Shown in pieces: positions 1-8,707 of a stretch of 64,000 bases of DNA. This stretch comes from Caballeronia sordidicola. Lineage in GTDB: Bacteria > Pseudomonadota > Gammaproteobacteria > Burkholderiales > Burkholderiaceae. A program made the translations under genes and the position numbers. The stretch covers positions 1 to 64,000 of the forward strand of contig NZ_MTHB01000029.1 in NCBI RefSeq assembly GCF_002220365.1, read 5' to 3'. Positions within the stretch are counted from its first letter, which is position 1. Each line of letters starts with the position of its first letter. Under the pieces are notes generated by a model. That model was not told the origin of the DNA. It ran no database searches and saw only the letters and a program-made list of their open reading frames with translations.

Positions 1-216
1 CTAATTTGGTGGTTGGTTGTTCGCGGATAGCGCGGGGTGAACCTTGGGCAGGTTCAGTCACTGGTGGCGAAGCGTGTCAGAACCCGTGTACGGAGAAGGA
101 GGGGTTCACACATCCGTGGCTCTGGCGAGCACCGTGCTTTTGGGGCACCTATGAATGGAAACTGCACGCTGTGGACACTTAGGGTAGCGTGGTTTGAAAG
201 CGTTTTCTTTGCTTCG

Positions 217-242
217 TTTCTTTGTCGCTTTGGACAAAGAAA
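217..242. repeat. Perfect inverted repeat in the leading intergenic stretch
   Basis: TTTCTTTGTC at 217-226 pairs with GACAAAGAAA at 233-242 across a 6-nt loop. The flanking sequence (T-rich before, then a GC block near 246-265) resembles the TTTCTTTG/CAAAGAAA hairpin elements often seen between genes in Burkholderiaceae; that family link is from memory. It could be a terminator for a gene left of the window or a dispersed repeat. No convincing gene is seen in 1-537. Confidence 0.5.
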
Positions 243-320
243 TGACGCGCCGCCACGCGCAGTGGCTAATAGTGCTAAAGAAATAAGCCAACTCAAGCAG
301 ACCACTAACACTAACAGCAG

Positions 321-440
321 CAACCCGGCATTGACCCAGACCGCTAACCCAGGAACCTGGCAACCCGGCACTGACTCCGACCGCTAACACCACAACCTGG
401 CACCCCGACATCAACCCCCAACCGCTAACCCGCGACCGCC
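321..440. repeat. 40-bp tandem repeat, three copies
   Basis: Copies lie at 321-360, 361-400 and 401-440. The first two agree at most positions (start CAACCCGGCA, share ACCGCTAAC, end CAACCTGG or GAACCTGG); the third is diverged and shifted by one base at the ACCGCTAACC block. The repeats read through stops in several frames and no gene fits. They lie about 100 bp upstream of the FMN riboswitch. Confidence 0.75.
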
Positions 441-537
441 AGAACCCCAAACCCCGTCCACCGGCGTGAGCGAAAACCCAATTGGTATCGGCGCATCTTT
501 AAAAATCGTGATAATTTACGTTCCGTTCACTTAGAAC

Positions 538-705
538 GAGTTCTCGGGGCGGGGTGAAACTCCCCACCGGCGGTGATCGCGTACAGCTTCTGCGCGTAGC
601 CCGCGAGCGCTTTGTGTTTCCCCTGAAAGCATGGCGAAACACAAAGGTCAGCAGACCCGGTTTGATCCCGGGGCCGACGGTCATAGTCCGGATGAAAGAG
701 AACGG
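538..705 (+). promoter_or_regulatory. FMN riboswitch (RFN element) upstream of ribH2
   Basis: The stretch carries the RFN signature in order: a G-rich 5' block followed by GGTGAAACTCCCCACCGGCG (about 552-572), a variable hairpin whose arms are CTTTGTGTTTC near 609 and GAAACACAAAG near 636, CAGCAGACCCGG at about 650-660, GACGGTCATAGTCCGGATG (676-694) and GAAAGAGAAC (694-703). This aptamer binds flavin mononucleotide and normally represses riboflavin biosynthesis or uptake genes. The gene just downstream is a lumazine synthase, which fits. A GATAAT -10-like hexamer lies at 510-515 without a clear -35. No expression-platform terminator is obvious, so control is probably at translation; the GGGACGG at 704-710 lies right at the aptamer edge. 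Confidence 0.93.
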
Positions 706-731
706 GACGGCGTATGTCCACTTGCGCGAAA

Positions 732-767
732 GCATTTGCTGCATTTGCTGCATTTGCTGCATTTGCG
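732..767 (+). repeat. 9-bp tandem repeat, four copies, between riboswitch and ribH2
   Basis: GCATTTGCT occurs at 732-740, 741-749 and 750-758, followed by GCATTTGCG at 759-767. The period of nine keeps the frame. The repeats lie in the open frame that starts at 714 and runs without a stop into ribH2, where they encode an Ala-Phe-Ala run. Confidence 0.9.
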
Positions 768-818
768 CTTGCGTGCCATGCCGTCCTTCGCCCTGTTCAC
801 ACAAACAGGCTTACATTC

Positions 819-1325
819 ATGACGCTCGCAACAACTCTCGAAAATAATCCCGCCGTTAGCTCGGCAGCCAAGCCGCGTGCGCGTATCGCATTCATCCAAG
901 CGTGCTGGCATCGCGACATTGTCGACCAATGCAAAGCGTCCTTCCTCGATGCCATCCAGGCACAAGGATTCAGCCGCGACGACGTCGACCTCTACGAAGT
1001 CGCCGGTGCCTTCGAAATCCCGCTGCACGCGAAGCTACTTGCTCAACGTGGCGACTACGCGGCTATCGTTGCCGCAGGTCTCGTGGTGGATGGTGGCATC
1101 TACCGGCATGAATTCGTGGCGCAGGCTGTCATCACCGGCTTGATGCAAGTGCAACTGGAAACCGGCACGCCGGTCTTGTCCGCTGTATTGACACCCCATC
1201 ACTTCCACTCGGGCGAAGAACACACGAAGTTCTTCCGCGAGCATTTCGTCGTGAAGGGCGTTGAAGCGGCAACCGCTTGCGCCGATACGATCCGCAAGGT
1301 CGCAGCGCTAGCGAACGTCCGGTAA
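819..1325 (+). CDS. ribH2: 6,7-dimethyl-8-ribityllumazine synthase, type II
   Basis: Lumazine synthase condenses 5-amino-6-ribitylaminouracil with 3,4-dihydroxy-2-butanone 4-phosphate, the penultimate step of riboflavin synthesis in the cytoplasm. Using the ATG at 819 the protein has 168 residues. Visible family motifs are CWHRD near residue 29, GAFEIP at 63-68, VVDGGIYRHEFV at 89-100 and LTPHHFH near 124. The IYRHEFVA pattern is that of the decameric type II enzymes (Brucella RibH2) rather than the icosahedral type I. The FMN riboswitch directly upstream supports the call. The start is uncertain: the same frame is open from an ATG at 714, just after the aptamer, giving a 203-residue protein with a repetitive Ala-Phe leader, while the ATG at 819 has only a weak AGG upstream. 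The conserved domain begins after residue 20 of the short form, so 819 is preferred. Confidence 0.92.
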   Translation: MTLATTLENNPAVSSAAKPRARIAFIQACWHRDIVDQCKASFLDAIQAQGFSRDDVDLYEVAGAFEIPLHAKLLAQRGDYAAIVAAGLVVDGGIYRHEFVAQAVITGLMQVQLETGTPVLSAVLTPHHFHSGEEHTKFFREHFVVKGVEAATACADTIRKVAALANVR

Positions 1326-1350
1326 CGGCGGCCAAATGCGCAAAGCAAAA

Positions 1351-1384
1351 AGCGCCACGCGGTCATTTCAGTCCACGTGGCGCT
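1351..1384. terminator. Hairpin after ribH2, possible terminator
   Basis: AGCGCCACG at 1351-1359 pairs with CGTGGCGCT at 1376-1384. An A-run precedes it, so on the minus strand the hairpin is followed by five T. On the plus strand only CTCTTC follows. It sits 25 bp after the ribH2 stop and could end that transcript, though the classic T-tract is on the wrong side for it. Confidence 0.45.
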
Positions 1385-1438
1385 CTTCACGCACTCCATG
1401 AGGGTATCGCCACGCTTCGCGCTTCACCCTTTACCTGC

Positions 1439-1517
1439 CGAAAAGCGCAGCCGAATCTTCCCTTTCTGCGGGAGCAGATCATTCCTTTCGGACGATCTGG
1501 ATAGGTAGCGCTTTTCG
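1439..1517. repeat. Long-range inverted repeat, possible structured RNA
   Basis: CGAAAAGCGC at 1439-1448 is the exact reverse complement of GCGCTTTTCG at 1508-1517. The enclosed 59 nt contain CAGATC near 1473 and GATCTG near 1494, which can pair as a second helix. The element lies in the 371-bp stretch between ribH2 and the MFS gene at 1697, where no gene is seen. Confidence 0.5.
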
Positions 1518-1696
1518 AAATAGACGACAGCGACACAGTGACGATCTTGGCGGTACGACATCAGTTAGAAGACGACTACTATTAGCCGTGCGTGACGAAA
1601 CCTTTGGCGTAGCTGAACGTAAGCGCAAGATCCGGGGCGTATCGAACGCCTTCGCACACCATGATGGTCAGGCCGCCTTCCAAGGAGCCTCACGTC

Positions 1697-2938
1697 ATGC
1701 ATTCTTCGTCAAACCATCGCATCACCCTGCCGCCCGCATTTCACCGTTTAGCATGGTCGAACCTGCTTGCACAATCCGCCGAGCAGATCAGTCTTGCCGC
1801 CGCGCCGCTCGTTGCCGTATTCCTGCTGGGTGCAAGCGCCGCGCAAACCGGCCTGCTGCAAACCGCCCAGACCCTGCCATTCCTGCTGCTCTCGTTGCCA
1901 ATGGGTGTCTATGCCGACCGTCACTCGCGACGCGCCCTGATGGCAAGCGCAGAAGCGGTTCGCGTACTTGCAATGATCACGATCCTCGTGCTGATCGGAA
2001 CCCATCTGCTCACACTACCGCTGCTTGCAGTTTGCGGTTTTATCGGCGCGGCGGGTACGGTCGCTTACAGCGTCGCGGCACCATCCCTCATTCCATCTCT
2101 CGTGCCTCGGGCTGCGCTGCCGGCTGCAAACAGCCGTATCGAATTGGCTAGAAGCGTCGCGTATTCGGCGGGGCCGGCGATAGGCGGGGTGATCGTGGGC
2201 TCGGTCGGCGCGGGTTGGGCCTACGCGTTAGCGACCATGTTGTCGGCCTTCGCCGTTGCACTGCTGCGCGCGTTGCCCGTCTCAGCGCATCTGCCCAGGA
2301 CGGGTAGGCATTTCCTCGCTGAGCTCCGCGAGGGCGCCGCTTTCGTATTCCGCGACCCGCTGCTCCGCCCCATTCTCCTGACCGCGGTTTTCTTCAACCT
2401 GGGCTATTTCGTGTTGCAGGCGATCTACGTGGCTTACGCGGCGCACCACCTGCATATGTCGTCATGGGTGATCGGCGTGAGCCTGGCGGCCTATGGCGCG
2501 GGCATGGTGGCCGGTGCGCTGGCGGGACCCGCCGTGTCCAGGCGAATTTCCTTCGGCCGGACACTCGTGATCGGCCCTGTATGCGGCTTCCTGGCATCAG
2601 TGCTGATGAGCGCTACATTGTTTTTCCCGCAAGTATGGATGGCTTGCGCGAGCTTCTTTTTGCTTGGCGCCGGGCCGGTACTGTGGACGATAGGGTCAAC
2701 CACCCTGCGTCAGGCGATCACACCTCACGCCATGCTCGGCAGAGTGTCAGCCATCATGAGCACAGCAACCTATGGAGCGCGTCCCGTTGGCGCACTGCTC
2801 GGTGCAGCCCTCGCAACGCAAACAGGCGTGGGCGCGTGTCTGCTGGTGTCGAGCGTGGCTTTCGCGATCCAGTTAGGGGTGATTGTTCTGTCTCCTGTCA
2901 CGCAACTGTCGGCGCTTCCCGAAGGCGCAGCGTCTTGA
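1697..2938 (+). CDS. MFS transporter, EntS-like (MFS_3)
   Basis: A 413-residue major facilitator with about 12 hydrophobic segments. The loop after the second segment reads GVYADRHSRR, the family's cytoplasmic loop signature. Overall it looks like the drug/siderophore exporters related to EntS, so export of a small molecule across the inner membrane is likely, but the substrate cannot be told. The ATG at 1697 is preferred to the one at 1661 because AAGGAG at 1682-1687 lies nine bases before it. It stands alone: ribH2 ends 371 bp upstream and the iron-permease-like gene starts 156 bp downstream on the same strand. Confidence 0.85.
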   Translation: MHSSSNHRITLPPAFHRLAWSNLLAQSAEQISLAAAPLVAVFLLGASAAQTGLLQTAQTLPFLLLSLPMGVYADRHSRRALMASAEAVRVLAMITILVLIGTHLLTLPLLAVCGFIGAAGTVAYSVAAPSLIPSLVPRAALPAANSRIELARSVAYSAGPAIGGVIVGSVGAGWAYALATMLSAFAVALLRALPVSAHLPRTGRHFLAELREGAAFVFRDPLLRPILLTAVFFNLGYFVLQAIYVAYAAHHLHMSSWVIGVSLAAYGAGMVAGALAGPAVSRRISFGRTLVIGPVCGFLASVLMSATLFFPQVWMACASFFLLGAGPVLWTIGSTTLRQAITPHAMLGRVSAIMSTATYGARPVGALLGAALATQTGVGACLLVSSVAFAIQLGVIVLSPVTQLSALPEGAAS

Positions 2939-3094
2939 TCAGAAGTGGGGCGCGGCTGCTCGGTGAATGAAGCCTGATGGCCCTCACGTGTCTCTGTCCG
3001 GGCGCGATATCTTCAAACTTCAAGCGCCTGCCTATCCGGAATGCTTCTTGCTCAGGCTCTGACGACACGAAGCAAGGATAACCAGGAGAAAGCG

Positions 3095-3577
3095 ATGCGA
3101 AAGGAAACTTCGCCCCCATTGCAATCGTCAACGGACGCGCTGGACACAGTCCCTGACACATCGAGTCCTGCGTACGCGACCCATCACCCTGTTACCCGCG
3201 CCTTCGATATTTTCGCGAGCGCCGTGACTCGCTGGACCGGCTCCCCCGTGGCGTTCGGCCTTGCGGTAATCAGCATTGTGGTCTGGGCCGTGACCGGGCC
3301 AGTTTTCCACTACTCGGAAAATTGGCAACTGGTGATCAATACCGGGACGACCATTGTCACCTTCATCATGGTGTTCCTTATCCAGCAAAGCCAGAACAAG
3401 GACAGCGTCGCGCTTCACCTGAAACTCAATGAGTTACTTGCGTCTCACCGGTCTGCGGACAATCACCTGATCGGCATCGAGGATGCCTCTGAAGAGGAGC
3501 TCCGGCGACTTGCAGCCGCTTATCTCCGGAAGGCGGCCGGCGAAGATGAGGCCCCCGTCGCGAATGCCTCCTCTTAG
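3095..3577 (+). CDS. Low-affinity iron permease family membrane protein
   Basis: A 160-residue protein with a polar N-terminal 40 residues and two membrane segments, one containing VAFGLAVISIVVWAVTG and one TTIVTFIMVFLIQ, followed by QSQNKDSVALHLKLNELL. This pairing is typical of the small bacterial proteins assigned to the low-affinity iron permease family (PF04120, related to fungal Fet4). Iron transport by the short bacterial members is not established, so the function remains a family label. The start at 3095 is supported by AGGAG at 3084-3088; an upstream ATG at 3041 has no such site. Confidence 0.8.
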   Translation: MRKETSPPLQSSTDALDTVPDTSSPAYATHHPVTRAFDIFASAVTRWTGSPVAFGLAVISIVVWAVTGPVFHYSENWQLVINTGTTIVTFIMVFLIQQSQNKDSVALHLKLNELLASHRSADNHLIGIEDASEEELRRLAAAYLRKAAGEDEAPVANASS

Positions 3578-3688
3578 TCGCTGTGCGTAACGAGTCGCTG
3601 TGCGTGATGCGGAAAGGGCCCTGCTGCCTTTCTCGAACAGCCATGAGTTGGCAGCATTGTCCGGCGTATCCAGCTGGAACGGGGGTCA

Positions 3689-4080
3689 TGTGAACGAGAA
3701 AATACGTCGACTGATGGCGCAGATCAACGTGCTGGAAGATGAGCTGAGAACCGTCGTGCATCAGGCGGAAGTGCCCCTTGCTCCATAGCATGGACGGCAA
3801 GCGCATCACGTTCGACAAGGCGGTCAGGCAGGTACATCGGCGCTCGAAGACAGGGATGCTGCAGTGGCTCTTCAAGAGCCGTCCCTCCACTGCCGTGGTT
3901 GCGCCTTTCATCTACGGGTTGATCGTGCCGTTGCTGTTCCTCGACCTCGGCTTGAGCTTGTATCAGGCGACCTGCTTTCCCGCGTACGGGATCAACAAGG
4001 TCAGGCGTTCGGACTATATCGTGATGGACCGGCTGCAACACGTTCAACCGTTTGCCCGAACGCGTGGCAGCCGTCATTGA
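3689..4080 (+). pseudogene. Broken hypothetical gene, frameshifted and truncated
   Basis: One frame starts at GTG 3689 (VNEKIRRLMAQINVLEDEL, a coiled-coil-like start) and stops at 3788. The continuation lies in another frame from about 3778 (MDGKRITFDKAV, then a hydrophobic stretch VVAPFIYGLIVPLLFLDLGL and YQATCFPAYGI) and stops at 4080. From memory, Burkholderia proteins of about 190 residues have this same order without a break and carry a further Cys-rich C-terminal half that is missing here. I therefore read it as one gene with a frameshift near 3770-3790 and loss of the 3' part. Its end overlaps by seven bases the end of the convergent kinase gene at 4074. Two unrelated small genes are the alternative. 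Confidence 0.55.
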
Positions 4081-7000
4081 ACCTGCCGCAAGACCGCAGC
4101 CAAGCTCACGGTATCGTAGGGCTTTCGCAAGACAAAGTATCCGGACACCCTCGAAACATGATGGTTACCGGTTGCGAATATGACCGCCAGGTCACGGCGC
4201 AAAACACGCGCTTGTATGGCGAGCTCTTCGCCCGACATGCCCGGCAAGCCGATGTCCGTGATGAGCAGATCGACCGCCTCCTTTTGCATGAGCGCCAAAG
4301 CCGCTTGTGCGTTGGCGGCCTCGTGGACCACGTGCCCAAGCACCGCGAGCAACTCACTCGTATTGGAGCGAATCAGGTCATCGTCTTCAACGAACAAGAT
4401 GTTTAGCGCGCGTCCGGCAGGCGCGCTGAGCGTGACTGCCGACGGCACGCTTGAAGGCGCCGGCGCGTCCGTGAGCGCGGCGTGCTGTTTTTGGTTTGCG
4501 AGCACGTGCCGGATCTTTCTGGCGAGCGCCTCCCGCGTGTAGGGCTTGCCGAGCAATTCGACTCCGGCATCCAGCCGGCCGCCGTGAACAATCGCATTTT
4601 CCGTATAGCCTGACGTGAACAGCACAGCTATGCCGGGAATGAGATGCCGCGCACGGCGAGCTAACTCGGGACTTCGCAGTGGGCCCGGCATGACGACGTC
4701 GGTGAACAACAGGTCGATCGACACGCCGCTTTCGATGATCGCAAGCGCACTGCTGGCGTCGCTCGCCTTGAGCACGCGATATCCCAGTTCGGACAACATC
4801 TCCACCACCGTCACCCGGACTTGCTCGTCGTCTTCCGCCACCAGGATCGTCTCGGCGCCACCGAGCACCGGCGTGCTTTCCATCACCCCCCCTAGATCCT
4901 CCTTGTCGTGGGTCCGCGGTAAATACAACTTCACCGTCGTGCCCTCGCCCGGTTCGCTGTAGATCTTGACGTGTCCACCGGACTGTTTAACAAAGCCATA
5001 GACCATGGAGAGTCCCAACCCCGAACCCTTGCCCTCCGGTTTGGTGGAGAAGAACGGCTCATAGGCCTGGGCCAGCACTTCGGGTGTCATCCCGCAGCCG
5101 GTATCCGTCACCGCGAGCATCACATATTGCCCGGCGCTCACCTCGGCGTGATCGAGCGCATAGCGGTCGTCGAGGAAAGCGTTGCCTACTTCAAGGGTCA
5201 GCTTGCCCGCGTTGTCCATGGCATCGCGCGCATTGATGGCGAGATTGAGTACCGCGTTCTCGACCTGGGTGGGATCGACGAATGTATTCCACAGGCCGGC
5301 GGAAACAATCGTCTCGATCTCGATGGCTTCGCCCAGGCTACGCCGCAACATGTCTTCCATGCCCGTGATGAGCCGTCCGATCCTGATCGTCTTCGGTTCG
5401 AGCGCCTGCCGGCGGCCGAAGGCCAGCAACTGACTCGCCAGCTTCGCGCCGCGGCTCACGCCGGCAAGCGCATTCGCCAGGCGCCGCTCTGCCCGCTCGC
5501 TGCCCGCCACGTCCGACGCAAGCAGCTGCAAGTTGCCTGAAATAACCTGCAGCAGATTATTGAAATCGTGCGCGACGCCGCCGGTGAGCTTGCCGATCGT
5601 TTCCATCTTTTGCGCCTGCTGAAGCGCCAGTTCGGTACGCCGCAGCGCGTCTGCCGCTTCGCGATCCGCGGTGATGTCGCGCCCCACGGCATGGATGAAA
5701 TGCTCATCGGGCACAGCCGTCCACGACAGCGTGACATACGCGCCATCCTGCCGTTGGTACCGGTTGATAAACTTGAACGTGCGGATCCCCTCGCTCAGTT
5801 CGCCCAATTCGGCGAGCGTCGCAACCCGGTCATCGGGATGCACGAACTCCAGGAATGAATGGCCGATAAGGTTCTTCTCATCCCGGCCCAGGATCTGCTG
5901 CCAAGCCGGATTCACCGCCACGATGTTCGACTTGAAATCGGCGACCAGCATCATGTCGGTGGAGAGCCGCCACATGCGCTCCCGGTCGGCAACACTTTCC
6001 GCCACCTGCTGTTCGAGCGTCTTGTTCAGGCGCTCCAGCGCCCGTGCCGCGGACTTCTGGCCTTCAATGTCGGTATTCGTGCCGATCCAGCGGACGATGG
6101 ATCCCGCGTTGTCGCGAATCGGCAGCGCTCGGGCGATATGCCAGCGGAACACGCCGTCGGCTCGTCGAATGCGGAACTCGAATTCGTAGGTCGTGCCCGA
6201 TGCCACCGCGTCGGCCCACTGTCCGGCGGCGGCCTGCAAATCGTCACCATGAATGATGTTGCCCCACGCCTGGCCGTCCAGACTGCCCTGCGCCGCGCCG
6301 CTGTACTCGTAGACCCGGTCGTTGAACCAGTCGAGTTCGCCGTCGCTTTGCGCCGACCAGACCTGGTTGGGCATGGCCTGGGCGAAGGTGCGGAACTTCT
6401 CCTCGCTTTCATGGACGGCGCGCTCGGCGACCAGGCGGTCCGTCACGTCGGTTCCCTGGATGAAGATGCCGATTACAGCGCCGGCTTCGTTGCGTACCGG
6501 CTGATAGACGAAGTCGACATAACGCTGCTCTGCAGGCGCCCCGGGGAGCCGATTGAGCACGATGGACTGCGCACTGCCCGAGACGGGCATTCCAGAGGCG
6601 TAGACCTGGTTCAGGATCTCTACAAACCCTTGCCCGCGCAGTTCGGGCAATCCTTCTTGCACCGGTTTTCCCAGGATTGTCCGATCCCCAACCAGTTGCG
6701 TGAAGGATGCGTTCGTCAATTCGATGACGTGTTCGGGGCCGGTCAGCATGGCCATGAATCCGGGTGCCTGCTCGAACATCCGCCGCAGCCGCTCGCGCTC
6801 GCCGCTCAGCCAGCGCTCCGCGCGCACCTTTGCGGTGGTCTCCACCACGATCGCGATGACCGCGACCGGCACACCCTGCTCGTCGCGAATGGGCGAGTAG
6901 TCCAGGTTCATCCATACTTGCTCGCCGCGTCCGTGGCGGTGCAGCGTGAGCTCCTGATCTTCGTATCGCAGCGTTCGGCCGGCCAGGCCGACCTTCATCA

Positions 7001-7313
7001 CGTTGTCGTTGAAATCCGCGATCTCGGACCACCCTTCCCGCACCTTGGAGCCGAGAAGCTGGGGATGCCGGGCGCCTGCGAAAACGGAATAGGCGTCGTT
7101 GTAGAGCATGACGCCATCCACCCCCCAGAGCGTCACGATCGGGACGGGCGACTGCAAAATCAGGGCGATAGTGCCGGTCAGCGTCTGCGACCAGTCTTTT
7201 ACCGGTCCCAGTGGCGAAGCGGACCAGTCTCTGGATGCGATGATCTTGGCGACTTCGCCACCGCCCTCCAGGAAGGCGTGATTCAGGTCGGCGATCGGTT
7301 GTCTTTCGTTCAT
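4074..7313 (-). CDS. Hybrid PAS sensor histidine kinase with two receiver domains
   Basis: A 1079-residue signalling kinase. In order it has four PAS-like regions (about 45-160, 175-295, 305-420 and 440-550), a dimerisation domain with the phosphoacceptor in GGVAHDFNNLLQ (His about 582), an ATPase domain (NLAINARDAM, DTGCGM, GSGLGLSM), a first receiver with Asp about 872 in FTDVVMPG and a second receiver with Asp about 1020 in ITDIGLPG. No membrane segment is seen, so sensing is probably cytoplasmic. No separate output regulator is adjacent, and two C-terminal receivers suggest a phosphorelay or feedback. The frame is also open to a GTG at 7376; the ATG at 7313 is chosen because family members begin shortly before the first PAS region. 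Confidence 0.9.
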   Translation of the reverse strand: MNERQPIADLNHAFLEGGGEVAKIIASRDWSASPLGPVKDWSQTLTGTIALILQSPVPIVTLWGVDGVMLYNDAYSVFAGARHPQLLGSKVREGWSEIADFNDNVMKVGLAGRTLRYEDQELTLHRHGRGEQVWMNLDYSPIRDEQGVPVAVIAIVVETTAKVRAERWLSGERERLRRMFEQAPGFMAMLTGPEHVIELTNASFTQLVGDRTILGKPVQEGLPELRGQGFVEILNQVYASGMPVSGSAQSIVLNRLPGAPAEQRYVDFVYQPVRNEAGAVIGIFIQGTDVTDRLVAERAVHESEEKFRTFAQAMPNQVWSAQSDGELDWFNDRVYEYSGAAQGSLDGQAWGNIIHGDDLQAAAGQWADAVASGTTYEFEFRIRRADGVFRWHIARALPIRDNAGSIVRWIGTNTDIEGQKSAARALERLNKTLEQQVAESVADRERMWRLSTDMMLVADFKSNIVAVNPAWQQILGRDEKNLIGHSFLEFVHPDDRVATLAELGELSEGIRTFKFINRYQRQDGAYVTLSWTAVPDEHFIHAVGRDITADREAADALRRTELALQQAQKMETIGKLTGGVAHDFNNLLQVISGNLQLLASDVAGSERAERRLANALAGVSRGAKLASQLLAFGRRQALEPKTIRIGRLITGMEDMLRRSLGEAIEIETIVSAGLWNTFVDPTQVENAVLNLAINARDAMDNAGKLTLEVGNAFLDDRYALDHAEVSAGQYVMLAVTDTGCGMTPEVLAQAYEPFFSTKPEGKGSGLGLSMVYGFVKQSGGHVKIYSEPGEGTTVKLYLPRTHDKEDLGGVMESTPVLGGAETILVAEDDEQVRVTVVEMLSELGYRVLKASDASSALAIIESGVSIDLLFTDVVMPGPLRSPELARRARHLIPGIAVLFTSGYTENAIVHGGRLDAGVELLGKPYTREALARKIRHVLANQKQHAALTDAPAPSSVPSAVTLSAPAGRALNILFVEDDDLIRSNTSELLAVLGHVVHEAANAQAALALMQKEAVDLLITDIGLPGMSGEELAIQARVLRRDLAVIFATGNHHVSRVSGYFVLRKPYDTVSLAAVLRQVQ

Positions 7314-7550
7314 GTCCAGGAATCGATAAGAAACGTTTAACCGCACGACGCGCTTAAGCGTTGCAGAGTTTGACACGTCAGTAGATAGACATTTATTTTA
7401 CCTTCCAAAATCCGCTCGTAGAGGGCCGCAGGGGCTTCCGGCACAGATTTCCAACCTGCCGCGCCTGGGGATGATTCTTGCTGCCAGCAGTCTCCTGGCC
7501 CGATCCTTCCCCGCTCCCGGCTAGCGTAAGACCGAGCCCCGCAGACTTCC

Positions 7551-8048
7551 CTAGTGGGTGCCCTTGTCGCGGATCAGGCTGATTTCCCCGTTGCGTTCGA
7601 GCGTAGCGGCGCGCACGCCGGACAGGTCGTCGGCGCCCAGTTGTTGCCGCGCTGTTTCGAACAAGTCGGTTCGCGTAATGAGCGCAGCGGACATCTGCTT
7701 CTCGTCGAAGCGGCCATCGCGATACAGCTCTCGTTCGGCGCCGCCCACGAGCCGCTCAAGCGTCGGCGAATGCAGGCAGCCCCATGCAAGCACGCGGTGC
7801 AGCACGACAATCACGACAGAGGCAACCACCGTCGGAATCGCGGGCGAAGCACCACGATTCGCGCGGCTCATCGTCGCGCCAAGAAGTATCGCGACGACAT
7901 AGTCAAACGGAGAGCGCTGGCCGAACGAACGCCGGCCGCAGATTCGAATACAGACCAACGCGCCCATGAAGGCAGCGGCCGCGCGAGCCGCCATTTGTAG
8001 CGAATCGAGGTCTTGGCCACTGCCGAACGCTGCGATGAGGGCGTTCAT
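7551..8048 (-). CDS. YetF/DUF421 family membrane protein
   Basis: A 165-residue protein with three hydrophobic N-terminal segments, the family hallmark RICGRRSFGQRSPFDYVVAI around residues 35-54, then GATMSRA and a soluble C-terminal domain. This matches the DUF421 (YetF) family, inner-membrane proteins of unknown biochemical function. ATG 8048 is chosen because AGGAG lies six bases before it on the minus strand; the frame is open further up to 8123. It is transcribed towards the kinase gene, with a 237-bp gap before that gene's start. Confidence 0.82.
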   Translation of the reverse strand: MNALIAAFGSGQDLDSLQMAARAAAAFMGALVCIRICGRRSFGQRSPFDYVVAILLGATMSRANRGASPAIPTVVASVVIVVLHRVLAWGCLHSPTLERLVGGAERELYRDGRFDEKQMSAALITRTDLFETARQQLGADDLSGVRAATLERNGEISLIRDKGTH

Positions 8049-8356
8049 GTGCGCTCCTGTCTGTTTGGCATCTCGTGAATCGAAGCATGCCGCACGCGTC
8101 CAGATAGCGCGGATTTTGAACACTCGAACGACCGCCGGACGCGGTGCATTTCGCTGTCCACCGTCACCCTGCCTACGCCCCGGCTTACGGGCAAGAAGCG
8201 TACTGCGAGCGCGGACTGGTAATTGCTAAACGATAAATGTTGTGCAATTGCAGTGAACATCGTGATGTCCGCGGACAGGAAAAATCGACCGCTTCAGCGC
8301 TCGGCCGGACACACGCCATGCCTGTTTATGGACACGATTGAACCACGTAAAAAGCC

Positions 8357-8644
8357 ATGAAAAAGCCGAAAATTGTCCTATCCGTGAATCAACTGCAAAG
8401 CCGGGGATCAGGCGAACACATGCACCCGGATGACTTCGCCGTGTACGCGTCGTACCAGATCAACGCCGGTGGATTGTTTGTAGGAACGCTAAAGGTTATT
8501 AGAAAAACCGACGGCCGCCTGTTGTTCCCGTTCCAGGGAGCGCCCGTGCTGGGACCATACCCTTCGCGAGAAGAGGCGCGCGAGGCGGCAGTGATGCGCG
8601 GCGAACAGATAGTCGCAAGCGATATCGTCAATCCGGAAGAGTGA
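8357..8644 (+). CDS. Small conserved hypothetical protein (DUF6723-like)
   Basis: A 95-residue soluble protein, with residues 25-95 reading DDFAVYASYQINAGGLFVG, then KVIRKTDGRLLFPF and GPYPSREEAREAA. Very similar short proteins occur widely in Burkholderia genomes and I believe carry the DUF6723 label; the function is unknown. It is divergent from the YetF-like gene and is separated from it by 308 bp in which I see only promoter-like AT-rich sequence near 8225-8245. Confidence 0.7.
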   Translation: MKKPKIVLSVNQLQSRGSGEHMHPDDFAVYASYQINAGGLFVGTLKVIRKTDGRLLFPFQGAPVLGPYPSREEAREAAVMRGEQIVASDIVNPEE

Positions 8645-8707
8645 GAGAAGCGCGCCAGCCGGAGACACGCTCTGCTGTGCGCGAAAATGCTGCGTCGCAA
8701 TAGAGCC

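Noticed and set aside
321..440. Tandem 40-bp repeats as a CRISPR array
   Set aside because: The copies are directly adjacent, with no spacers between identical repeats and no cas genes nearby.
631..822. 63-codon frame inside the riboswitch ending at the ribH2 start
   Set aside because: It runs through the aptamer, whose sequence is fixed by RNA structure; its overlap with ATG 819 is noted in a finding but there is no sign that it is a gene.
5859..7340. 493-codon plus-strand frame opposite the hybrid kinase
   Set aside because: Its codon composition mirrors the kinase frame on the other strand, it has no recognisable domain and the kinase domains are unambiguous. Shadow frame of a GC-rich gene.
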